From positions 1,822,638 through 1,886,637 of the forward strand of contig CP166130.1 in NCBI GenBank assembly GCA_041228335.1: a stretch of DNA of 64,000 bases. Reading direction: 5' to 3'. The stretch's first letter is position 1; every line of letters begins with the position of its first letter. The notes beneath the pieces are model-generated. The model did not search any database. It worked only from the letters and a program-made list of their open reading frames with translations, and was not told the origin of the DNA. The stretch is from Alphaproteobacteria bacterium LSUCC0684. Lineage in GTDB: Bacteria > Pseudomonadota > Alphaproteobacteria > Puniceispirillales > UBA1172. Both the position numbers and the translations under genes were made by a program. This document shows, piece after piece, positions 1 to 7,234 of this stretch.

Positions 1-203
1 GAGAGCGTGTAGCCATGGCTGGAGGGTTCCGCCAGCGCATCAGCAATCGCCTTGCTGGCGGCCTGCGGCGCGCCGGTGGAAGGCTGGCCGACTTCAAGAT
101 GGATGATTTTCTCCCCCTGATCTTCCAGCGCTGCCGCTTTCTCCATGACGTCCATCACCATGAAGGATGACAGATCCGACCGCCCTGATATTTTCAGTGC
201 CAT
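1..203 (-). CDS. Pyridoxal-phosphate aminotransferase, class I/II (N-terminal fragment)
   Basis: Only the first 67 codons are present; the gene runs off the left edge. The protein begins MALKISGRSDLSSFMVMDVM and continues with HLEVGQPSTGAP, the N-terminal arm and G-Q-P substrate loop typical of fold-type I aminotransferases of the aspartate/aromatic aminotransferase group. The PLP lysine and the rest of the catalytic core lie outside the window, so the amino acid substrate cannot be assigned. It is divergent from the M48 protease gene at 325, with about 120 bp of shared upstream DNA. Confidence 0.75.
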   Translation of the reverse strand, partial: MALKISGRSDLSSFMVMDVMEKAAALEDQGEKIIHLEVGQPSTGAPQAASKAIADALAEPSSHGYTL

Positions 204-324
204 AAAACTACCTTAATTGCCGTTATTTTCCTTGAGATGTGCTATGCAGAAAAGACCATAAATCATGGCTGAACTCAATGGGATTTCTTCGCCCGGGTTC
301 GGCGCGAGGCAGGAAGGGGCCGGA

Positions 325-1644
325 ATGCGGATAAAGGCAGGTATCGTGTTGCTGATGCTGATCGTGCTGCCGGTCTCGATGGCGGCGGCGTCGATCATCC
401 GTGACACGGAAATCGAGCACGGCCTCAAGCGCATCATTGCCCCGATGGCGAAAAGCGCCGGGCTTGATCCGGAAAAGCTCGCCATCCGCATCATTATCGA
501 CCCGCAATACAACGCCTTTGTTCTGGGCGACGGCTCCATCTATCTACACAGCGGGCTCTTGCTCAAGGCAGAAAGCGTTCTTGAGATTGCCGGCGTGATG
601 GCCCATGAGGTTGGGCACATCGCCTCAGGTCATGTCCAGCGCCGGGGAGAGGTTGTATCCGATGCCGGTCTTGCCAGCATTCTCGGTGCCGCTGCCGCCG
701 TGGCCCTGAGCGCCGCGGGCAGCCCCGATGCGGCCTATGGGGTGATAACGGGCGGTATAGACCAGCGCACACGGCTGATCCTTGCCCGCTCACGACAGGA
801 TGAGGGCGTCGCCGATGCCCTTGCCATCAAACTCATGCAGGAGCAAAACCTCTCCCTGCAACCGATGGCGACTACGATGCGGCGGATCGCCTCCCAGCGC
901 CTGCTTCCCCAGAGCCGTCAATCCGATTACTACCTGACACACCCGGGGGCGCTGGAACGAAGCGCGGTGTTTCAGGATCACGTCAATCTCAACGAAACCA
1001 CCCCGCCCGTCACGCCGCCATGGATGATCGAGATTTTTGACCGTATCCGCACCAAAATGGAAGGCTGGACCGCGCCGCCCAAATCTATGCTGGTCAGCAC
1101 CCTTGACAAGGATGACAGCGCATCACTCTACAAGAATGCCATCGCACATTATCGGCTATCGGATGTATCGGCGGCCGGCACGGCCATGCAGGCATTGATC
1201 GAACGTCACCCCAAGGATGCCTATTACCGGGAGTTTTATGGCGATATTCTTTTATCGCAAGGGCGCGGTGCCGATGCGGCAGCGCAGTATGAACTTGCCC
1301 TGGAACTCCTGGGAGAGACGGTTAATCAAGGCCAGATCAGGCTGTCGCTTGGCCGGGCGTATCTGGCAACAGGCGATGAAAGGCTGATCACAGATGCCGT
1401 CCGTCACCTTGAAATCGCCCATCAGCAGGAACCGGACTGGGCTTTTGCCAAACGTCAGCTCGGGATAGGATATGGCAAATCAGGCCAGATTGCCAAAGCC
1501 GATCTCACCCTTGCCGAAGAAGCCCTGATGCGCGGGCAGGATAAACTGGCAGGCCAGCTCGCCCGGCGCGTGACGGACAATCCGGACGCCACGGCCATTG
1601 AAAAACAGCTCGCCGCCGATATTCTGCATCAGGTCGGCCCGTGA
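325..1644 (+). CDS. M48 family metalloprotease with TPR repeats (BepA-like)
   Basis: Predicted periplasmic zinc protease of 439 residues. The HEVGH zinc motif is at residues 94-98, and a downstream SRQDEGVADALA segment supplies the likely third zinc ligand (Glu). The C-terminal half looks like TPR helices (repeats of the type YGDILLSQGRGADAAAQYELAL). This domain pair is that of BepA/YfgC, which handles outer-membrane protein and LptD quality control. I place the start at 325, not at the in-frame ATG at 265, because AGGAAGGGG lies just upstream of 325 and the protein then opens with a proper signal peptide (MRIKAGIVLLMLIVLPVSMA). The DsbA-like gene follows, which fits an envelope-maintenance context. 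Confidence 0.88.
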   Translation: MRIKAGIVLLMLIVLPVSMAAASIIRDTEIEHGLKRIIAPMAKSAGLDPEKLAIRIIIDPQYNAFVLGDGSIYLHSGLLLKAESVLEIAGVMAHEVGHIASGHVQRRGEVVSDAGLASILGAAAAVALSAAGSPDAAYGVITGGIDQRTRLILARSRQDEGVADALAIKLMQEQNLSLQPMATTMRRIASQRLLPQSRQSDYYLTHPGALERSAVFQDHVNLNETTPPVTPPWMIEIFDRIRTKMEGWTAPPKSMLVSTLDKDDSASLYKNAIAHYRLSDVSAAGTAMQALIERHPKDAYYREFYGDILLSQGRGADAAAQYELALELLGETVNQGQIRLSLGRAYLATGDERLITDAVRHLEIAHQQEPDWAFAKRQLGIGYGKSGQIAKADLTLAEEALMRGQDKLAGQLARRVTDNPDATAIEKQLAADILHQVGP

Positions 1645-1755
1645 CCCGGCCGATACACCGGCGCAAAGCCAGCGCAAAGAACGTGGCCGGATGATGCTTT
1701 GCAAAGGATAAAGGTTTCGGCTAAAACAAATCATCCAAAGCAAAAAGGAAATGTC

Positions 1756-2514
1756 ATGACCTCCCCGGACGCCTCCCCAAGATCAGCCAACATGCCCGGC
1801 CTCGTATCAACACTGTTGCTCGTGGTCATGCTGGTGGTGGGGGCCGGACTCGGCTATGGGCTTGGCGGCGCGGCTTCCGGCCCGGATGAGGATGAGATCA
1901 ACCAGATGATCCGCACCTATATTGCCGAAAATCCGGGCTTCGTCCTCGACGTGCTGACACAGCATAACCTCAAACAGCGTGACGCCGCTCGCCAGCAGGC
2001 GATCAACCTTGTCAAGGTCAATGACGGCAAGACAATCATCGGCAATCCAGATGGTGACGTGACGATCTATGAATTCAGCGATTATAACTGCGGCTACTGC
2101 AAACGTGTTTTTGCCGATCTCATGGATCTGGTGCGTGAAGACGGCAATATCCGGCTGGTGGTAAAAGAGTTTCCCATTCTGGCGGAATCCTCGACTCAGG
2201 CCGCGCAGATCTCCATGGCGGCGGCCGAACTCGGCCGTTTCGAGGAGGTCCATACCGCGCTGATGCAATGGCCGGGGCGGCTTGATGGCGCCGCGTTCAG
2301 CCGGATTCTCGCCGATGCCGGTATCGACCCGGGCGCTATCCAGGCTGAAATTTCAAAAGGGGAAATCAATGCCCGTATTGCGAAAACGCGTTCTGTGGCA
2401 GAAGCGCTGAATATCGGCGGCACCCCTGCCTTTGTCATCGGCAATGAGATCGCCCCGGGGGCAATTTCCAGATCCGAGATGGCGGCCATGGTGGCCCGCG
2501 CCCGGGATAACTGA
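1756..2514 (+). CDS. DsbA-family thiol:disulfide oxidoreductase, membrane anchored
   Basis: Protein of 252 residues with one N-terminal membrane segment (about residues 12-35, rich in L, V and G) followed by a periplasmic thioredoxin-fold domain. The active site is C-G-Y-C (Cys112 and Cys115) and the cis-proline loop is GGTPAF near the C-terminus. This matches the DsbA-like/ScsC/Com1 group that oxidises or isomerises cysteines of exported proteins. The start at 1756 is chosen over the in-frame ATG at 1699 because AAGGAA stands just before it and the extra residues would be a basic, unstructured leader. It lies 111 bp after the M48 protease. Confidence 0.86.
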   Translation: MTSPDASPRSANMPGLVSTLLLVVMLVVGAGLGYGLGGAASGPDEDEINQMIRTYIAENPGFVLDVLTQHNLKQRDAARQQAINLVKVNDGKTIIGNPDGDVTIYEFSDYNCGYCKRVFADLMDLVREDGNIRLVVKEFPILAESSTQAAQISMAAAELGRFEEVHTALMQWPGRLDGAAFSRILADAGIDPGAIQAEISKGEINARIAKTRSVAEALNIGGTPAFVIGNEIAPGAISRSEMAAMVARARDN

Positions 2515-2576
2515 AACCAGCACTGAGGATGACAGTCACAAACAGGACTGGTATAGTGGATGAGGGACGAGATCAA

Positions 2577-3029
2577 ATGACAGATTTACCGGCACTGCTT
2601 ATCATCAATGGCCCGAACCTTAACATGCTCGGCAAGCGCGAACCTTCGATCTATGGGACCGCGACGCTGGCTGATATCGAAAACCTGTGCCGTGATGCAG
2701 CGGAAACGCACGGCTTTGCCAGCAGGTTCATGCAATCCAACAGCGAGCATGAGATTATCGATGCCATTCATCAGGCGATCACCGGCAACGTTGCGGCGAT
2801 CCTCATCAACGCCGGCGCGTTCACCCATACATCGGTTGCCATCCGGGATGCGCTCGCGATGGTCAGCGGCCCGGTGATCGAGATACATCTTTCCAATGTG
2901 CATGCGCGGGAAAGTTTCCGCCATCATTCGTATATCGCTGGTGTTGCCAGCGGGGTTATTGCAGGATTTGGCCCTGCTTCCTACACTCTGGCCGTGGATG
3001 CCGCGGCGTCATTACTGTCGAGGGAGTGA
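2577..3029 (+). CDS. aroQ: 3-dehydroquinate dehydratase, type II
   Basis: Shikimate pathway enzyme that dehydrates 3-dehydroquinate to 3-dehydroshikimate. The 150-residue length is normal for the type II family. Visible signatures are INGPNLNMLGKREPSIYG with the catalytic tyrosine in SIYG, the INAGAFTHTSVAIRDA loop, and HLSNVHARESFRHHSY with the catalytic histidine. The start at 2577 follows GAGGGACGAGATCAA; the longer frame from 2529 lacks a better ribosome site and adds residues not seen in the family. It is followed after 6 bp by accB, giving the aroQ-accB-accC order common in proteobacteria. Confidence 0.95.
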   Translation: MTDLPALLIINGPNLNMLGKREPSIYGTATLADIENLCRDAAETHGFASRFMQSNSEHEIIDAIHQAITGNVAAILINAGAFTHTSVAIRDALAMVSGPVIEIHLSNVHARESFRHHSYIAGVASGVIAGFGPASYTLAVDAAASLLSRE

Positions 3030-3035
3030 GACTTC

Positions 3036-3506
3036 ATGACAAAAAAAGCCGAACCCAAAGGCGTTGAGCTGGTCCAGCAACTGACCGACATCATGCAGGA
3101 TGCCGGGCTGGTGGAGATCGAATACAATACCGATGATGTATCGATCAGGCTGTCGCGCGCGGCTTCCGCCGCGCCAGCCATGCCGCTTGCCGCCGCCATG
3201 CCTGCCCAGCCTGCGGCACCGGCAGCCGAGCCTGTACCGGCACCAGCCGAAGAAGAGATCACCTCAAGCCATCCCGGGGCCGTCAGCTCACCGATGGTCG
3301 GCACGGTCTATCTCGCGCCGGAGCCGGGGGCAGCCAATTTCGTCGGCGAAGGTGACACGGTAAAAGCCGGCCAGACGCTGGTGATTGTCGAGGCGATGAA
3401 GGTCATGAACCCGATCACGGCGCCAAAATCAGGCAAAGTTTCCCGTATCCTGGTTGGCAATGGCCAGCCGGTGGAATACGGCGAAGTCCTGATTGTGATT
3501 GAATAG
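3036..3506 (+). CDS. accB: Acetyl-CoA carboxylase biotin carboxyl carrier protein
   Basis: BCCP subunit of acetyl-CoA carboxylase, carrying biotin between AccC and the carboxyltransferase in fatty acid synthesis. It has 156 residues: an N-terminal helix region, an Ala/Pro-rich linker (about residues 46-82), and a C-terminal biotinyl domain with the EAMKVMN motif whose Lys122 is the biotinylation site. A GGGAG ribosome site precedes the start. It sits between aroQ and accC and is very probably co-transcribed with them. Confidence 0.96.
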   Translation: MTKKAEPKGVELVQQLTDIMQDAGLVEIEYNTDDVSIRLSRAASAAPAMPLAAAMPAQPAAPAAEPVPAPAEEEITSSHPGAVSSPMVGTVYLAPEPGAANFVGEGDTVKAGQTLVIVEAMKVMNPITAPKSGKVSRILVGNGQPVEYGEVLIVIE

Positions 3507-3528
3507 CAGCTGCCGGGGGCGTTGAGCC

Positions 3529-4878
3529 ATGATCAGGAAAATCCTAATTGCCAATCGGGGCGATGTTGCGCTCAGGGTCCTGCGGGCGTGCCGCGATATG
3601 GGGATTGAAACCGTTGCGGTTCATTCCACAGCGGATGCCGATGCCATGCATGTGCGTCTTGCGGATGAAAGCGTATGTATCGGTGATGCGCCATCGAAGG
3701 ACAGTTACCTCAATGTTCCGGCGATCATCACCGCCGCCTCGATTACCGGCGCCGATGCTATTCATCCCGGCGTGGGGTTTCTTTCGGAAAATGCCGATTT
3801 CGCGCGGGTTGTGAACGCGCATGGGCTGATCTTCATCGGCCCCCGGATCGAACATATCATCGCCATGGGGGACAAGGTTGAAGCCAAACGCACCGCCGCC
3901 GAAGCCGGGCTGCCGCTAGTTCCCGGCTCTGATGGTGCGGTCGACACCCTTGACGACGCCCGCAAGGTTGCAAAAGAGGTCGGTTATCCCGTGCTGATCA
4001 AGGCCGCTTCCGGCGGTGGCGGGCGCGGGATGAAGGTCGCCGCCAGCCCTGACAATCTTTCGGAGGCGTTTTCTTCCGCCCGGAGCGAGGCCAAGGCCGC
4101 CTTCGGTGATGATACCGTCTATATCGAACGCTATCTCGACAATCCCCGCCATATCGAGATCCAGATCGTGGCCGACAGCCATGGCAATGTCATTCATCTC
4201 GGCGAACGTGAATGTTCGGTTCAGCGCCGTCACCAGAAACTGCTTGAGGAAGCGCCCTCGCCGGTGCTTGATGAGGCCCAGCGTAACTCCATCGGCGCCA
4301 TCGCCGCAAATGCCGCCGCAAAGATGGGATATCTTGGTCTCGGGACCATGGAGTTTCTTTACGAGAACGGCGAATTCTTCTTTATCGAGATGAACACCCG
4401 GCTGCAGGTTGAACACCCGATCACCGAAGAAATCACCGGCGTTGACCTTGTGCAGGAGCAGATTCGCATCGCCGACGGGGCCGAGCTTTCGATCCGGCAG
4501 GAAGATGTGCGCTTCAACGGCCATGCCATCGAATGCCGCATCAATGCCGAGCATCCCGAAACCTTTTTCCCGACGCCGGGCACGGTGACAAATTTCCATG
4601 CCCCGGGCGGGCCGGGCGTCCGGATGGAAAGCTTCCTTTATCCCGGATATGCCATCCCTCCCCATTACGACAGCCTGATCGCCAAACTGATTGTCCATGG
4701 CGAGAATCGGGAACATTGTCTGGCGCGGCTGCGGCGGGCGCTCACCGAATTTGTCATTGAGCCGATGCCGACATCGCTTGACCTGCATCGCAAACTGGTG
4801 ATGGACAAGGATATCATCAGCGGGGAATATACCATCCGCTGGCTGGAAGAAGACTTCCTGCCCCGGCAATCTTCCTGA
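3529..4878 (+). CDS. accC: Acetyl-CoA carboxylase, biotin carboxylase subunit
   Basis: ATP-dependent carboxylation of the biotin on AccB. The 449-residue length is standard. The N-terminal domain opens with IRKILIANRGDVALRVLRA, the ATP-grasp domain carries the glycine-rich KAASGGGGRGMK loop, and the catalytic region includes EMNTRLQVEHPITEEITG. It starts 22 bp after accB and completes the operon. No terminator hairpin with a T tract is obvious before aat. Confidence 0.97.
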   Translation: MIRKILIANRGDVALRVLRACRDMGIETVAVHSTADADAMHVRLADESVCIGDAPSKDSYLNVPAIITAASITGADAIHPGVGFLSENADFARVVNAHGLIFIGPRIEHIIAMGDKVEAKRTAAEAGLPLVPGSDGAVDTLDDARKVAKEVGYPVLIKAASGGGGRGMKVAASPDNLSEAFSSARSEAKAAFGDDTVYIERYLDNPRHIEIQIVADSHGNVIHLGERECSVQRRHQKLLEEAPSPVLDEAQRNSIGAIAANAAAKMGYLGLGTMEFLYENGEFFFIEMNTRLQVEHPITEEITGVDLVQEQIRIADGAELSIRQEDVRFNGHAIECRINAEHPETFFPTPGTVTNFHAPGGPGVRMESFLYPGYAIPPHYDSLIAKLIVHGENREHCLARLRRALTEFVIEPMPTSLDLHRKLVMDKDIISGEYTIRWLEEDFLPRQSS

Positions 4879-4942
4879 GATATCGTTTCGCCCTCTCGTC
4901 CATGACTTGAACATGGGGTGAATTCATGCCCATACTCATCTC

Positions 4943-5611
4943 ATGTACCTGCTGTCGCCCGAAACACTGATCAAGGCGTATGCGCTGGGGGTTTTTCCCA
5001 TGGCGGAAGCCCGGGAAGATGAGCGGATCTTTTTTGTCGACCCCGAAGAGCGCGGGATTCTGCCTATCGAGGCGGTGCATATACCGCGGCGCCTGCGCCG
5101 CCGTATCCGCCAGCGCCCGTACAATGTCACGATCAACACCGCCTTTGATGCCGTGATCGACGGCTGCCGGGAAGTCACGCGGCGGCGGGCCGACAGCTGG
5201 ATCAACCCCCAGATCAGGCAGCTTTACTGCGCGCTGCATCGGCTGGGCTTCGCCCATTCGATCGAAGTCTGGAACAAACCTGAAACCGGCGCGCCCGAGT
5301 TGGTCGGCGGGCTTTATGGCGTTGCCCTTGCCGGAGCATTTTTCGGCGAATCCATGTTCAGCCGGTCAAGTGATGCGTCAAAGATTGCGCTTATTCACCT
5401 GATGGCGCGTCTCAGCAAAGGGGGATTTGTCCTCCTCGACACCCAGTTCAGCAATACCCATCTCGAACAGTTCGGGGTGATGGAAATCCCGCGTGCGGCA
5501 TTTCAGAAGAAGCTTGAGACCGCGCTTGCCACCAAGGCGGCCATGCCAGTGGATGAAGATGACTGGCCCTGGGTTCAGTCTTTCCTGCAATCGAGCACGG
5601 AAACATCATAG
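4943..5611 (+). CDS. aat: Leucyl/phenylalanyl-tRNA--protein transferase
   Basis: Adds Leu or Phe to the N-terminus of proteins starting with Arg or Lys, creating ClpS-recognised N-degrons. It has 222 residues with the family pattern: YLLSPETLIKAYALGVFPMA at the start, then the core PELVGGLYGVALAGAFFGESMFS and SKIALIHLMARL, and the late LLDTQFSNTHLEQFG segment. The ribosome site is weak. clpS and clpA are also in the window (12679-15367), so both the tagging and the reading side of the N-degron pathway are here. Its last 37 bp overlap the 3' end of the convergent DUF2155 gene. Confidence 0.94.
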   Translation: MYLLSPETLIKAYALGVFPMAEAREDERIFFVDPEERGILPIEAVHIPRRLRRRIRQRPYNVTINTAFDAVIDGCREVTRRRADSWINPQIRQLYCALHRLGFAHSIEVWNKPETGAPELVGGLYGVALAGAFFGESMFSRSSDASKIALIHLMARLSKGGFVLLDTQFSNTHLEQFGVMEIPRAAFQKKLETALATKAAMPVDEDDWPWVQSFLQSSTETS

Positions 5612-5964
5612 ACGGGATGCTCAAGCGCGTTGAGCGCCGGGCTTGACTGAAACATCCATCCCTTGAAAACCGGCTCATCGCTTAAAAGCCCTTTATGGTC
5701 GACGCCATGGATTTCAAGCAGGGCCGCATCTTCGGGCGGCATGGTGGGGGGACGGAAAGTGCAGGCATGTATCAAGAGCTCAAGCGTGCCGTAGCGATGC
5801 GGCTTTCCAACCTCGACGACAAGCGTTGAAATGCGGGCGGTGATCTTGTCGAGGGCCTGAAGCTCGACCACATCCCCCTGAAGCCAGGTGTCGGTGGCGT
5901 GCGCCGTCCCGACAGATAAGGCCAGCATGCCAGAGGCAACAAGGGCCCGGCCCCTAGCCATCAT
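5575..5964 (-). CDS. DUF2155 domain-containing exported protein
   Basis: Protein of 129 residues with a signal peptide ending near AHA (residues 22-24) and a single small domain, recognised as DUF2155 from the LDKITARISTLVVEVGKPHRYGTLEL stretch in this genomic place (motif split: LDKITARIS then VGKPHRYGTLEL) and the ending YDVSVLDCR. The function is unknown; two cysteines (CTF and LDCR) could form a disulfide. It is the last gene of the NDUFA12-mlaD-DUF2155 set and its start overlaps the end of mlaD by 11 bp, implying translational coupling. Its 3' end runs 37 bp into aat. Confidence 0.85.
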   Translation of the reverse strand: MMARGRALVASGMLALSVGTAHATDTWLQGDVVELQALDKITARISTLVVEVGKPHRYGTLELLIHACTFRPPTMPPEDAALLEIHGVDHKGLLSDEPVFKGWMFQSSPALNALEHPVYDVSVLDCRKD

Positions 5965-6406
5965 TTGATCCGGAAGAGAAAATGGCCTTGCCGAGAAGAT
6001 CGGTCAGGTTGACCGGGTCGCGGGTGTCGAAAATCGTATCGCCATCGCCGAGATACTCTTCCTCAAACCCCGGGATAAGCTCGACATGACTGCCACCAAG
6101 AAGAGATGTGGCGGCGATCCGGGCGGCGGTATCGGATGGAAGCGAGATCCGCTCATCAATCGACAGCGTTACCGTGGCACCAAAAGTCTTCTCATTAAGA
6201 CTTGTGCCGATGACCTTGCCCACAGCGATGCCCGAAATCCGGACCTCATCGCCGACGCCAAGGCCGCTGACGCTGCCGAATTCCGCATTCAGCCGGATGC
6301 CGGAGGAGGACTGGATATTCGTTGCGGTATAGGCAAGATAAAGAAACACGCCTGCAACCAGCAGGACAACAGCTCCCATGACGGTTTCAATGGTGTTTCT
6401 TGTCAT
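5954..6406 (-). CDS. mlaD: MlaD/MCE-domain lipid transport protein
   Basis: Periplasmic, membrane-anchored MCE protein expected to form the hexameric lipid channel of an Mla-type phospholipid transporter. It has 150 residues: one N-terminal membrane helix (about 9-27), then the MCE domain with NAEFGSVSGLGVGDEVRISG and the closing LLGGSHVELIPG. The transporter partners mlaE, mlaF and mlaB are not in the window, but this isolated position beside NDUFA12 and DUF2155 is typical of alphaproteobacteria. The short C-terminal tail (DPVNLTDLLGKAIF) agrees with the single-MCE MlaD class. Confidence 0.87.
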   Translation of the reverse strand: MTRNTIETVMGAVVLLVAGVFLYLAYTATNIQSSSGIRLNAEFGSVSGLGVGDEVRISGIAVGKVIGTSLNEKTFGATVTLSIDERISLPSDTAARIAATSLLGGSHVELIPGFEEEYLGDGDTIFDTRDPVNLTDLLGKAIFSSGSNDG

Positions 6407-6410
6407 GGCT

Positions 6411-6767
6411 CTACTCCGGCTGCCAGGCCTCGTAATCTCCGGTGGCGGGTTTGCGCCTGCCGCCTTTCATCAGATCCCCCGCAGGCTTATGGGCATAGAC
6501 CGTTCCGGTGAGATTGGGCAGGTGATCTTTCTGCCAGGACCGGCGGGCATATCCCCCTTCCGGTGGTGGCAACTCCTCGGTGTGGTGCAGCCAGCCATGC
6601 CAGTCCGCCGGCACCTTGCTTGCCTCGGCTGATCCGGCATAGACAACGAATCGCCTGAAGCGGCCGAGACGGCCAGGACGCCTTGATTCAAAATAGCGGT
6701 TGCCATGCGCATCAGCGCCCACCTGGCGAGATGTCAGCGAAATGAGAAATCTTGATATAATGCTCAT
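6411..6767 (-). CDS. NADH:ubiquinone oxidoreductase NDUFA12-family subunit
   Basis: Homologue of the mitochondrial complex I accessory subunit NDUFA12/B17.2, found in alphaproteobacteria and mitochondria. It has 118 residues with the diagnostic GADAHGNRYFESR, RFVVYAG, and VPADWHGWLHHTEELPP segments. It probably docks on the peripheral arm of complex I. A GGAAGAG ribosome site precedes the ATG. First gene of the three-gene set leading to mlaD (4 bp away). It is divergent from nrdJ across a long intergenic region. Confidence 0.93.
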   Translation of the reverse strand: MSIISRFLISLTSRQVGADAHGNRYFESRRPGRLGRFRRFVVYAGSAEASKVPADWHGWLHHTEELPPPEGGYARRSWQKDHLPNLTGTVYAHKPAGDLMKGGRRKPATGDYEAWQPE

Positions 6768-7234
6768 TACTCTTCCCGGTTATGTGCTGTTCCTGCATGT
6801 ATAAAGACGGAGGAACTTTGCCACGGCATCAGCGCCGTATTCCATATTCCTACCCGATGGGGCGACGCAAGGCAATCACGAAGCCGCAAATCATGGCGCC
6901 ATCCCCGCGCAAGAGGACGGGATCACCCCGCCCCGTCCTGGCCAGAGGCAGGCTTTAGGAAACCTGCGCTACCCGCCCGCTTCATCCTTTCCGCCCAGCC
7001 CCTGATCCCCGGGTGCAATCCGAGTCTCGCCAGCACCCCGGCCGGCGCAATACGACAGGACCACCAAAAAAAATTCATTTTTGCCATATTTGGCCATATT
7101 CCCTCTTGGATAGATGATCAAGATCATGTAGTTTGAAAATATAAACGCCACTACATATGGTTATTAATGCGCATTGCGTATTTTTTTTCGTTCTTTAACA
7201 CACAGGTTCGCCAAGAAAAACAAGGATCAATCAC
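6768..7234. other. 467-bp intergenic region between NDUFA12 and nrdJ
   Basis: I see no convincing gene here. On the + strand there are two hairpin candidates: GGACGGG with CCCGTCC (about 6913-6936, 7-bp arms, 10-nt loop) and GCAGG with CCTGC (about 6950-6969). The stretch next to nrdJ (7065-7234) is sharply AT-rich. The conserved boxes of a cobalamin riboswitch, which would make sense before a B12-dependent enzyme, were looked for and not found in recognisable form. A 60-codon frame on the minus strand (6969-7151) has no ribosome site and is probably chance. Confidence 0.5.
7148..7163 (+). promoter_or_regulatory. Candidate NrdR box upstream of nrdJ
   Basis: CCACTACATATGGTTA matches 11 of 16 positions of the NrdR consensus ACACTATATATAGTGT, including the core CACTA and ATAT. 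NrdR boxes normally come in pairs about 31 bp apart; the best partner upstream (7119-7134, ending TAGTTT) matches only 8 of 16 and is 29 bp away. The site is 72 bp before the nrdJ start, a sensible operator position. nrdR itself is not in the window. Confidence 0.4.

Noticed and set aside
3916-4914. 332-codon minus-strand frame over accC
   Set aside because: Antisense shadow of biotin carboxylase.
6840-7080. Cobalamin riboswitch before nrdJ
   Set aside because: A segment near AGGAAACCTGC resembles part of a B12 box, but the surrounding conserved core elements are missing on both strands.
6969-7151. 60-codon minus-strand frame in the nrdJ upstream region
   Set aside because: No ribosome site, low-complexity hydrophobic start, no family.
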